DNA from: Mesostigma viride
Taxonomy: Eukaryota > Streptophyta > Mesostigmatophyceae > Mesostigmatales > Mesostigmataceae
Reading direction: 5' to 3'
Length of the DNA: 64,000 nucleotides
Assembly (NCBI GenBank): GCA_009746045.1
Contig: RPFO01000131.1
Location: 554,162 to 618,161 of the forward strand
Below, piece after piece: positions 17,680 to 26,936 of the stretch. The notes beneath the pieces were generated by a model that was not told the origin of the DNA, searched no databases, and saw only the letters and a program-made list of their open reading frames with translations. The position numbers were made by a program, and so were the translations under genes. Each line of letters opens with the position of its first letter. The first letter of the stretch is position 1.

Positions 17680-18452
17680 GATGTGGCCAACATAGTTGCT
17701 GGCACATGATGGCAGTGGTTTGTCACCAAGACTTTTCACTCACCCGTAAAAGCTTGAATGCACCCTTGACGCAGCCCGTGGCCACACAATCATGCAGTAT
17801 GAACGTAGCAAAAGAATAACTAACATCTATGAAGGTGTTTAAACCTGCACAGCTCCTAAAACCCTGCACAACTACACTGGGTTAAGGCAAATGCCTGCTA
17901 ACATCATCTGAAAAGGGGGTTTTAGAGAGGGGCAGGCAACGGTCAAGAAAGAGCATCAAGACTTGAACCTGACAACGCCTCGCAAGCTTAAACTCATGTA
18001 CGAACATCAAGGAACGAAGAGGCAACGATTATCCGGCTTTACCTGGCACGGCTGGCGTTACCTTGGCCCAGGCGGTGCCCGCAAAAGTGGCACTTTGCGG
18101 CACATAGACCATGACGTGACAGAATGGTCGAGATCATCAAATCTATACTGTCACTCAATATATTCTAATGCAACTCATGTTAACATGTAGAAAGAAACCT
18201 ATCAGCCATTGAAATTGCGCCGGAAAGCAAGCGCAGTAATCAATTCCGTCGACCTGCCTTATCGCAGTTTTTTCCAGCAAGAACAGTGCCGACACTGGGT
18301 AAATCGCATCCCCGCGAGCTAAAAATTGATTTATATCATCTTTAGGGCATTTTAAATCTATTTACTGAGTTTGGACGGCTAACTCGTCCGCAAACGTAAA
18401 CTGCATGCATGGGCGCGAGCCGCCATGGCTAGGTCGTGCATTTCCGGAACTC
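17680..18452 (+). repeat. shared internal module, copy in the TTAA element
   Basis: This aligns along its whole length with 21,962-22,738 in the TA-flanked element. Shared blocks include TTTGTCACCAAGA, TATGAACGTAGCAAAAGAAT, AGGCAACGGTC, CGTTACCTTGGCCCAGGC, GGTAAATCGCATCCCCGCGA and GTCGTGCATTTCCG. Translations also agree in several blocks (QYERSKRI; FREGQATV; GPG-ARKSGTLRH; DVTEWS), with stops in different places in each copy. It is probably an old coding sequence that has decayed in both. Confidence 0.7.
17963..18190 (+). pseudogene. fragment of an unrecognised protein in the shared module
   Basis: A 75-residue frame covers the best-conserved part of the module: LTTPRKLK, a GWRYLGPG block, ARKSGTLRH and DVTEWSRSSNLYC. 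The matching stretch near 22,240-22,450 keeps most of these blocks but has stops. The N-terminal part (QYERSKRI, FREGQATV) lies upstream and is interrupted here by stops, yet is open at 21,971-22,243 in the other copy. I do not recognise the family. Confidence 0.35.
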
Positions 18453-18710
18453 GCGTTTCACGTGGAAAAGTACCCTTACCACCTGTACTTTGACCGTACA
18501 GTTAGCCGCGCATACCAAATCCAAAAAAATCCCAAAAATATGTCCAAGAAAGATCTTTTCACGTAGTATTTGAATAAATTTTGAGAGAATTTTTTTGTCA
18601 AACATTCTGACCGGGGCGAATTTTCTACGAAACCCAAAAACTCGGTCCTCTAGAGAGGACTGAGTTCAACTCAGTCCTCCGTAGAGGACCAGGGACAGAC
18701 GACGAGTTAA

Positions 18711-19390
18711 TGGTGTCTCCATGGCCCGTCTACGTACATGAATGGCAAGTATGTAATTAATGATGAGGATTCAGGCTCCCATGGTGTCATCATGGCTGGC
18801 CTACGTACATGAATGGCATTTATGTAATTAATGATGAGGATTCAGGCTCCCATGGGGTCATCATGGCCCGTCTACGTACATGGATGGCATTTTTGTATAT
18901 AATGATGAGGATTCAGGCTCCCATGGTGTCATCATGGCTTGTCTACGTACATGGATGGCATTTATGTAATTAATGATGAGGATTCAGGCTCCCATGGTGT
19001 CTCCATGGCCCGTCTACGTACATGAATGGCAAGTATGTAATTAATGAGGAGGATTCAGGCTCCCATGGTGTCATCATGGCCCGTGTACGTACATGGATGG
19101 CATGTATGTAGTTAATGATGAGGATTCAGGCTCCCATGGTGTCATCATGGCCCGTCTACGTACATGGATGGCATTTATGTAATTAATGATGAGGATTCAG
19201 GCTCCCATGGTGTCATCATGGCTTGTCTACGTACATGGATGGCATTTATGTAATTAATGATGAGGATTCAGGCTCCCATGGTGTCTCCATGGCCCGTCTA
19301 CGTACATGAATGGCAAGTATGTAATTAATGAGGAGGATTCAGGCTCCCATGGTGTCATCATGGCCCGTGTACGTACATGGATGGCATGTA
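18711..19390 (+). repeat. minisatellite block C (forward)
   Basis: About ten forward units. The first bases (18,710-18,724) are the right-hand duplication of the LINE insertion. The block is interrupted at ...GGCATGTA by the TA-flanked element and resumes at 24,539. Confidence 0.95.
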
Positions 19391-19634
19391 CAGTACCAAC
19401 CCGCGGTAACGCAACTAGTTACGCAACAATGGTACTTTCCACGGCGACCGATCGAATGTTTGTTGCGTAACTACCAAGGACCGATACGGCCCAAAGTGGT
19501 GGCGAATTTCGTACTTGAAGTTCCGCACGAGACAGACTGACTGACTTGTTACGAGCTGACCACCGGCCCAACACGTAATGTACCTACAGAAGTACAGAAC
19601 GTAAAAGGGGCCTGGCTGTGTAGTGTATACGTGC

Positions 19635-20430
19635 GAAGGTGGCCATGGCGGTGCGCGTTCCATGAAAACTTGCCTAATTTGTCGGCCGAAATGCAAAAAA
19701 GTTATGGAGATCGATGCTGTATGAAAGATACTCCAAAAGATGTTTTGTTGACGAAATATGCATTAGGTATGAAAGACCGCTGCCCTTCTTTAACCCACGG
19801 TTGCGAGGGGGTCTGATTCGCAAATCTGGCCGCGATGAATATATTAGATTGGCTTCTTGCCAGAGTGATAGCCAAGATTCCTGGTATTGAACGACGCAGA
19901 AGGGAGGGGTTTAAAGTGAGGAAATAGGAATCAAGCGAATTAGCTTTGATTTGTGGCCATTTCCGGTTTCCTTCGGAGGTAAAGTAAGCAGGCCTGCGCG
20001 AAGCGCATTCCAGCCTGCCATGGTTAACTCGCTTTCCTCGCGTGCCAGGCAGGTAATCAGGCCTGCTGCGGAAGGCTCTTTTTCTGCACCTCATCTACCA
20101 ATCTGTTTGCGCTTGAACAGTCCGTTATGGCTTGGTTTTAGCGTCATCTCCGGGATGTTCTTACCGTTTTGTTCGCCGTTTTGTTTCCTCGCCAAATTTC
20201 CCGCAGCTTTTGCTATTTTGACTAACGTTTCCGGTGGCGTGCTTGTAAGATTGTCGAGAACTGGCCAGGAAGACATTGATTTTGCTGCACGTGCTTCATT
20301 TATTTTTTAAAGTTTGTATTAGAGAGTCTATATTGCGTAGTCAGGAAACCGACCTGACCTGCCTGGTGGCGGCGTCCTTGTTCCAAGAAGCGTGCAAAAG
20401 ACTGGTCAGTTTCTAGGCGTTATTGCTGTT
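19635..20430 (-). repeat. diverged dispersed repeat (copy b), related to 2,736-3,600
   Basis: This is colinear with the repeat near the window's left end. It carries two minus-strand frames in the same relative arrangement as copy a. Both copies begin near a GTGGCCATGGCG phrase. Confidence 0.5.
19702..20094 (-). CDS. hypothetical protein remnant (homologue of 2,869-3,267)
   Basis: A 130-residue minus-strand frame. It is basic, with a CASRRP block, then a hydrophobic-rich C-terminal half. It resembles the 132-residue frame at 2,869-3,267 from ASRRP onward. No known domain. An adjoining frame at 20,091-20,276 (61 residues, ending KRKQIGR) overlaps by 4 bp and resembles the upstream frame of the first copy. 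Possibly a remnant of a transposon-encoded protein. Confidence 0.3.
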   Translation of the reverse strand: MRCRKRAFRSRPDYLPGTRGKRVNHGRLECASRRPAYFTSEGNRKWPQIKANSLDSYFLTLNPSLLRRSIPGILAITLARSQSNIFIAARFANQTPSQPWVKEGQRSFIPNAYFVNKTSFGVSFIQHRSP

Positions 20431-20559
20431 ATTAACGGCATTGCTACATTTTAATCAGATTTTACTTTTCTCAGCATGCCATCTGCAAATTTTGTGGTCC
20501 ATGCCTTACATGCATTCAGGCGTGCTGAATGCCTTGTAATCCATAAGCCCCGTGCTTTG

Positions 20560-21150
20560 TGGATGGTGGTTGGACATTACTGTAGGAGGTGATGGCGTAT
20601 GTGCGTGGATGGTGCTTGAATGGTGGGGGGCTGCAGCAATGCGTGTGTGGATGGTGGTTGGATGGCGAGGGATTGCTGCCATGCATGCACTAATGGTTGT
20701 TTGATGGTGGTGGGCTGCAGCCATGTGTGCGTGGATGATGGTTGGATGGTGGGGGGTTGCAGCCATGTGTTGTGCGTGGATGGTGGTTGGATTGTGGGGG
20801 GTTCAGCCATGCATGCGTGGATGGTGGTTGGATGGTGAGGTTTTGCTGCCATGCATGCGTGCCGATGGTGGTTTGATGGTGGGGGGTTGCAGCCATGTGT
20901 GCGTGGATGGTGGTTGGAAGATGGGGGGTTGCAGCCATGTGTGCGTGGATGGTGGTTGGATGGTGGGTGCAGCCATGCATGCGTGGATGGTGGTTGGATG
21001 GTGGGGGGATGCTGCCATGCATGCATTAATGGTTGTTTGATGGTGGTGGGCTGCAGCCATGTGTGCGTGGATGATGGTTTGATAGTGGGGGGTTGCAGCC
21101 ATGCGTGCGTGGATGGTAGTTGGATGATGGGGGTGTAGGGAGTCCTTGAT
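20560..21150 (+). repeat. GGATGGTGGTTG minisatellite
   Basis: Imperfect tandem units of about 50-60 bp built from GTGGATGGTGGTTGGATGGT, GGGGGTTGCAGCCATG and TGCGTGC. Long reading frames on both strands are by-products of the repeat. Confidence 0.9.
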
Positions 21151-21244
21151 GGTGGGGATGTAGGGACTTCTTGATACTTCTAAGTCATGGATTATAATTA
21201 ATGGATTAAAGTAAGCTTACTGATTAAATGAGACGAAATTTAGT

Positions 21245-21645
21245 TCAATTGACAATTGACAATTGACAATTCAATTGACAATTCAATTGACAATTCAATT
21301 GACAATTCAATTGACAACTCAATTGACAATTCAATTGACAACTCAATTGACAATTCAATTGACAATTCAATTCAATCAATTCAATTCAATTCAATTCAAT
21401 TCAATTCAATTCAATTCAATTCAATTCAATTCAATTCAATTCAATTCAATTCAATTCAATTCAATTCAATTCAATTCAATTCAATTCAATTCAATTCAAT
21501 TCAATTCAATTCAATTCAATTCAATTCAATTCAATTCAATTCAATTCAATTCAATTCAATTCAATTCAATTCAATTCAATTCAATTCAATTCAATTCAAT
21601 TCAAGTCAGTTCAGTTCAATTCAATTCTATTCAATTTAAATAATT
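21245..21645. repeat. (CAATTGACAATT)n then (TTCAA)n microsatellite
   Basis: About 120 bp of TTGACAATTCAA units is followed by an almost pure TTCAA pentamer array to about 21,600, then degenerate copies. The long frames across it are artefacts (Asn-Ser-Ile-Gln-Phe repeats). Confidence 0.97.
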
Positions 21646-21689
21646 CAATTCAACTTCGCATAGTCTAGCCGTAAATTTCTTGGATCATG

Positions 21690-21895
21690 AACAATGGGCA
21701 GTTGCAACCACCATCCATGCACGCATGGCTGCACCCCCCCACCATCCCACCACCATCCACGCATGCATGGCTGCAACCCCCCACCATCCCACCACCATCC
21801 ATGCACACATGGCAGCAAATCCTCACCATCCAACCACTATTTATCCACGCACGCTAGCTGCAGCCCCCAACCATCCAACCATCACAACCCTAAAC
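21690..21895 (-). repeat. inverted copies of the GGATGGTGG minisatellite
   Basis: CCACCATCCATGCACGCATGG-type units are the reverse complement of the 20,560-21,150 array. The TTCAA microsatellite is thus flanked by inverted minisatellite blocks. An ACCCTAAACCCTAAA phrase at about 21,886-21,902 resembles telomere repeats but is too short to mean much. Confidence 0.85.
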
Positions 21896-21961
21896 CCTAA
21901 ACAGTTGTAAGCCCAGCTCAGCATCTTATAATCCTCCTCCTCCTGGCTAAACTGTTTATTT

Positions 21962-22738
21962 TGACATGACATGGCCAGCATACTGACTGGCACATTATGC
22001 CCATGGTTTGTCACCAAGATTTTCTATCACCCGTATAAGCTTGAAAGCACCCTTGAAGCAGCCCATGGCCAAACAATCACGCAATATGAACGTAGCAAAA
22101 GAATAAATAACATCTATGAATGTTATTCAACGCATTTAGCGTTAGAAACATGCACTACCACACCATGGTGTGGCATTTGCATGGTAAAAAAAGAGGGCTT
22201 TAGAGAGGGCCAGGCAACGGTCGAGAAAGATCATCAAGGCTGAAAAGTGACAACGCCTCACAAGATTAAATTCATTTACAAACGTCAGGAAACCATGGGG
22301 GAACGATAAACCAGCCATACCTTGCATGGCTAACGTTACCTTGGCCCAGGCAGTGCCCGCAAAAGCGGCACTTTGCGGCACACAAGCTGTGATGTGACAG
22401 AGTGGTCAAAATCGTCAAATCTTTACTGCCGCTGCCTATATTCAACGACGATGCATGATAACAAGTAATTAAATAAACCTAGACACCCGCCGGGTTGCGC
22501 CGTAAAGCACTTGTAGTAATCAATTCCGTCGAACCTGCCTGATCGCAGTTTTTCCCAGCAAGAACACTGACGGCACGTGGTAAATCGCATCCCCGCGAGC
22601 TAAAAATTGATCCGAATCATATTTGGGACGTATAAGCTCTATTTCCTGAGTTTGGCCGGGAAATTCGTCCGCAAACGTACAGTAAATTGCAAGCACGGGT
22701 GCAAAGCCGCCATGGCTAAGTCGTGCATTTCCGAAACG
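21962..22738 (+). repeat. shared internal module, copy in the TA element
   Basis: Counterpart of 17,680-18,452 (see there). Here the N-terminal part of the decayed protein is open for 90 residues (21,971-22,243: QYERSKRI, then a Cys-containing stretch and FREGQATV), while the C-terminal part has stops. Confidence 0.7.
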
Positions 22739-22764
22739 CGCACGGTGCCAATTCACGCACTTCA

Positions 22765-23145
22765 GGTTGCACGGTGTGGTCGTGCGATTCTGAGAAGTGC
22801 GCACCCGGGGGGAAACCGGCCCCTTGCGCACTCCCTAGTTACGCACTCCCTAGTAAAGTCGATAGATTGCGTACCTACACCTTTGGAAATGGCATTGTTT
22901 TCTTTCAAACGCACACTCCAGGTTGCGCGCGGTGTGGTTGTGCGATTCTGAGAAGTGCGCACCCGGGGGGAAACCGGCCCCTTGCGCACTCCCTAGTTAC
23001 GCACTCCCTAGTAAAGTCGATAGATTGCGTACCTACACCTTTGGAAATGGCATTGTTTTCTTTCAAACGCACACTCCAGGTTGCGCGCGGTGTGGTCGTG
23101 CGATTCTGAGAAGTGCGCACCCGGGGGAAAACCGGCCCCTTGAGC
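22765..23145 (+). repeat. 158-bp tandem repeat, about 2.4 copies
   Basis: Units begin at about 22,765, 22,921 and 23,079 with CAGGTTGC...GGTGTGGT. They include GAGAAGTGCGCACCCGGGGG, twin ACGCACTCCCTAGT phrases and GATAGATTGCGTACCT. Copies are nearly identical, so the expansion is recent. The 92-128 residue frames across it are repeat by-products. Confidence 0.9.
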
Positions 23146-23356
23146 ACGCAAGTCGGTAGATTGCGTACCTTGGGAGACGGCATTATTAGTACTTACATAT
23201 GTGTCAGAGACGGTATTAGTACATAAGTGTCAGATGAGGGTACACATGTATCGGCTTCGTTGTGGATCACGCCACTAAAATGACTAAATACAGTAAGCTT
23301 ACATACCAAGCGCCGACACTTAGCGTGTGGCATGGCAGTACATAGACCGAAGTGGA

Positions 23357-23477
23357 GCGTGACCCACAACGACGTTGTGGGTCACGCCACCACATAGATG
23401 TAGATACCAAGCGCCGACACGGCGTGTGGCAGTAGACCGAAGTGGAGCGTGACCCACAACGACGTTGTGGGTCACGC
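23357..23477. repeat. two copies of a 31-bp palindrome
   Basis: GCGTGACCCACAACG + A + its exact reverse complement occurs at 23,357-23,387 and 23,447-23,477. Each follows a GCCGACAC...GTGTGGCA phrase and ACCGAAGTGGA. The two are halves of a ~90-bp duplication. They could form strong hairpins. Confidence 0.85.
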
Positions 23478-24300
23478 CACTAGCTACATACCAACGACAC
23501 TTAGCGTGTGGCAGACTGGTAGTAGAGCATGTACCGGGCTGTTTCTACTACATAATACACCCGGCGTGTACACCTGTGTACACCCGTAGTGTACACCCGT
23601 GTGCACCCACTTATAAGGCCCGGTCTATACGGACCAGGCGGACTTGTGGATGATCAATTATATTTGTTCCTTTTAAAAATGATGATTTAATGTTTATAAA
23701 TTGCAAGCTAAGATCAAGTGATAATGTATTGTAATTGTTGTACTATCTCCGACAGGACAACAGCTATCTATCAATGACCGACAGGACAAACAGCTATCTA
23801 TCATCATTGATAGATAGCTGTTGTCCTGTCGTACGTACACGTGTATGTAGTATGTAATGCGTGCGCCGGACGAGGGTACACGCCGGTTCACGATGATCAA
23901 GTGTGAAAAATACGTACACCGCGCCCACAAATTTTTTGGTACATGCACGTTATGCACGTCCGATCCACGATCAGTACTTTACATATTAATGTGAGGATTT
24001 CGCACAAGCCATCGTCAATGATGCTATGCTTTCAGTACATATAAACAGTCCAAGCGAACACATTATATTTCATGAGCCTGTCGGGCAAAATTAATTTTGG
24101 CGTGTATGCCAAATTTTAACACGTCGATATGCCATGGCGGACCTGGTACTACGTACTGTACGTACCGGTGGCAGCCCTTACGCACCTTTCGTAAATACGA
24201 GGAAGCCAGACGTAATAACTGAGGATCGATCAATTTCAGACTTCTGACTTCCGCCGCATCCTTTTTAACCGCAACGCGTCAGTTCATTATTGGCCCCTAC
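23478..24300. other. right interior of the TA element, no gene; one hairpin
   Basis: No gene is seen. A hairpin of about 23-bp arms lies at 23,779-23,831 (CGACAGGACAA...TTGTCCTGTCG with GATAGATAGCTG inside), next to a direct duplicate of its left arm. Repeated GTGTACACCCGT phrases are at 23,567-23,610. Confidence 0.5.
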
Positions 24301-24540
24301 ATCGAGGGTACCCCATGTTTGTTGCGTTTCTCCCTCGTTGCGGAACCGCAAAATCGGTGAGTGCCTTTTGCGGAACTGGCTATGGCGATTCTTCCTGACC
24401 CCGTATCTTTCTGTAGACATAAGCTTTTACGCAACGGAAGGTGGCGTTGGGTAGCCCTACACTTCCTTCATATAAATACGTCATTTAATTTTTTTTGATT
24501 AGTTGCGTAACTAGTTGCGTTACCGCGGGTTGGTACTGTA

Positions 24541-26182
24541 TGTAATTAATGATGAGGATTCAGGCTCCCATGGTGTCATCATGGCCCGTCTACGTACATG
24601 GATGTCATTTATGTAATTAATGATGAGGATTCAGGCTCCCATGGTGTCATCATGGCCCGTCTACGTACATGGATGTCAAAGAAAAAAAAAATGAGGAGGA
24701 TTTAGGCTCCCATGGTGTCATCATGGCCCGTGTACTCTTCTGATCAGGCACTCCGCAAAGGTGAAAACCTTTGCGTTCAGTGCCGGGCCGCGGAAAACGT
24801 GGAAAACGCGATCTGCAAATGAATCCGACCGGAATCGAACTGGGGACCTCTCGCACCAATTTTGCTGACTATAGGACGGACGTCTCCGGTTACCATGGCA
24901 TCGCCAACTTACACCTACAGTCATCCGCAAAAGTTCTCCTGTCCGGGGAGTGATGCAAGCCTTTCGGATTTGGTACTAGATAAATCACTCGAGATCTGTG
25001 TGTAGGAGTACTTGTGTGTACGTACATGGATGGCATGTATGTAATTAATGATTAGGATTCAGGCTCCCATGGTGTCATCATGGCTTGTCTACGTACATGG
25101 TTGGCATTTATGTAATTAATGAGCAGGATTTAGGCTCCCATGGTGTCATCATGGCTGGCCTACGTACATGGATGGCATTTATGTTATTAATGATGAGGAT
25201 TCAGGCTCCCATGGTGTCATCATGGCCCGTCTACGTACATGGATGTCAAGGAATAGTAAATGATGAGGATTCAGGCTCCCATGGTGTCTCCATGGCCCGT
25301 CTACGTACATGAATGGCAAGTATGTAATTAATGATGAGGATTCAGGCTCCCATGGTGTCATCATGGCTGGCCTACGTACATGAATGGCATTTATGTAATT
25401 AATGATGAGGATTCAGGCTCCCATGGGGTCATCATGGCCCGTCTACGTACATGGATGGCATTTTTGTATATAATGATGAGGATTCAGGCTCCCATGGTGT
25501 CATCATGGCTTGTCTACGTACATGGATGGCATTTATGTAATTAATGATGAGGATTCAGGCTCCCATGGTGTCTCCATGGCCCGTCTACGTACATGAATGG
25601 CAAGTATGTAATTAATGAGGAGGATTCAGGCTCCCATGGTGTCATCATGGCCCGTGTACGAACATGGATGGCATGTATGTAGTTAATGATGAGGATTCAG
25701 GCTCCCATGGTGTCATCATGGCCCGTCTACGTACATGGATGGCATTTATGTAATTAATGATGAGGATTCAGGCTCCCATGGTGTCATCATGGCTTGTCTA
25801 CGTACATGGATGGCATTTATGTAATTAATGATGAGGATTCAGGCTCCCATGGTGTCATCATGGCCCGTCTACGTACATGGATGTCAAGGAATAGTAAATG
25901 ATGAGGATTCAGGCTCCCATGGTGTCTCCATGGCCCGTCTACGTACATGGATGGCATGTATGTAATTAATGATGAGGATTCAGGCTCCCATGGTGTCATC
26001 ATGGCCCGTCTACGTACATGGATGTCATTTATGTAATTAATGATGAGGATTCAGGCTCCCATGGTGTCATCATGGCCCGTCTACGTACATGGATGTCAAA
26101 GAAAAAAAAAATGATGAGGATTCAGGCTCCCATGGGGTCGTCATGGCTTGTCTACGTACATGGATGGCATGTATGTAATTAA
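24541..26182 (+). repeat. minisatellite block D (forward), with a 280-bp insert
   Basis: Forward satellite units, broken at 24,736-25,015 by an unrelated insert. The block ends at the ATTAA duplicated by Copia-2 copy 1. Confidence 0.95.
24736..25015. mobile_element. 280-bp insert of unknown type in the satellite
   Basis: Unique sequence lies between GTGTAC (24,730-24,735) and GTGTAC (25,016-25,021), possibly a 6-bp target duplication. It contains an AACCTTTGCG/CGCAAAGGT-type inverted pair near 24,757-24,777 and, on the minus strand, a GTTCGATTCC box like a tRNA T-arm. A SINE is possible, but a full tRNA fold could not be drawn. Confidence 0.4.
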
Positions 26183-26668
26183 AGTTGCAAATAAATGGAA
26201 TGCGATGTAAATCAGAAAGCATGAAATGAACGTTGTGTTTATTGTTCTCATACGTTATTGTCGTTGCTGCATATGTAATTCGTCTTCGTTGCGCATATAT
26301 TCTATTGCGCTTGGCACCTTCATCAGTCTTGCTGAATATCCTACGTGGACATGCATTCCGTGTAGTTCAGTGCATGCCGCGTGTTAGATACTTCTAGAAT
26401 CCTCTAGGAGGTACCAAGGCAGATGCGCATACATAATAGGCCGATAGTCGGCTCAGTCCTATTGACAGTACTACACCGGCCCTTGACCAGCCGGTGACGT
26501 GGAGGCCTGGGAGACGCCCACATATTCTACGTGGCGTTATCCCATTGGCGAGTACTAGTGAAGTACAGCCATTGGCCCAATACTACAATAAAGTATATTG
26601 TAGTAATCTGTACAAGATCCTCTATCTCTGAGGACCCATGTGGACCCTAGATGGGTCTCCAACCAACT
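26183..26668 (-). repeat. Copia-2 copy 1, 3' LTR
   Basis: 486 bp, AGTTGCAAAT...CCAACCAACT as read on the plus strand. It carries a 4-bp insertion near 26,270 that the other three LTRs of this family lack. Confidence 0.95.
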
Positions 26669-26936
26669 CCAGCCATTCTTTCCCTTGTGAAAGTGATAAG
26701 GCTTAGATGTATTCATTGATGTTCGGCCGCACCTGGCCAGTTCACTTTCACATATGTGGGCAATGGGGACTCACTTGGGTCTTATGGAGTTTGCATCTCA
26801 TCATTGCATGGTTGGTGTAACCTGCTGTAGGGAAAACCCAAATCTGAAGGAAAACCTCTTCTCCAGAGAGGACAAAACCTCCAGGGGGATAAAAACCTAC
26901 AGGAGGAGCATTAGGCTCAGGCTCCCAGATTACTCC
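26669..26936 (-). other. Copia-2 copy 1, 3' untranslated interior
   Basis: Non-coding interior between LTR and pol stop, identical in layout to 50,517-50,784 of copy 2. On the coding strand it ends in a purine-rich AAGGGAAAGAATGG just before the LTR, a plausible polypurine tract. Confidence 0.7.

Larger units (their letters stand above)
16989..18706. mobile_element. 1.7-kb TTAA-flanked DNA element with 15-bp TIRs
   Basis: The ends are CTCGTCGTCTGTCCC at 16,989-17,003 and its exact reverse complement at 18,692-18,706. TTAA lies on each side (16,985-16,988 and 18,707-18,710). The insertion falls in the TTAA tail of the LINE, and the LINE's TSD follows directly on the right. Subterminal ACTCAGTCCT/AGGACTGAGT repeats occur at both ends. 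A TTAA target is typical of piggyBac, but the TIR does not start CCC and no transposase is visible, so it is probably non-autonomous. Confidence 0.8.
19391..24538. mobile_element. 5.1-kb TA-flanked DNA transposon with 37-bp perfect TIRs
   Basis: The left end 19,391-19,427 is the perfect reverse complement of 24,502-24,538, beginning CAGTACCAACCCGCGG. The dinucleotide TA flanks both sides (19,389-19,390; 24,539-24,540), and removing the insert plus one TA restores the normal satellite phrase GGCATGTATGTAATTAATG. A TA target and CAGT end recall Tc1/mariner, but the size, the repeats inside and the lack of a recognisable transposase argue for a non-autonomous or unclassified element. GTTGCGTAAC-type motifs recur near both ends and may be transposase-binding sites. 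Confidence 0.85.

Noticed and set aside
21256-21643. 126-127 residue frames rich in Asn/Ser/Ile/Gln/Phe
   Set aside because: Pure translation of the TTCAA microsatellite.
21886-21902. Telomere-like ACCCTAAACCCTAAA
   Set aside because: Only two units, internal to a transposon; no array.
22520-23183. Overlapping frames of 75-128 residues on both strands
   Set aside because: They repeat with the 158-bp tandem unit and are present on both strands.
24824-24880. tRNA on the minus strand (GTTCGATTCC box, TCCGTCC/GGTCGGA pairing)
   Set aside because: Only 57 nt between the pairing arms, the T-stem is mismatched and no anticodon arm is drawable. At most a tRNA-derived SINE relic.
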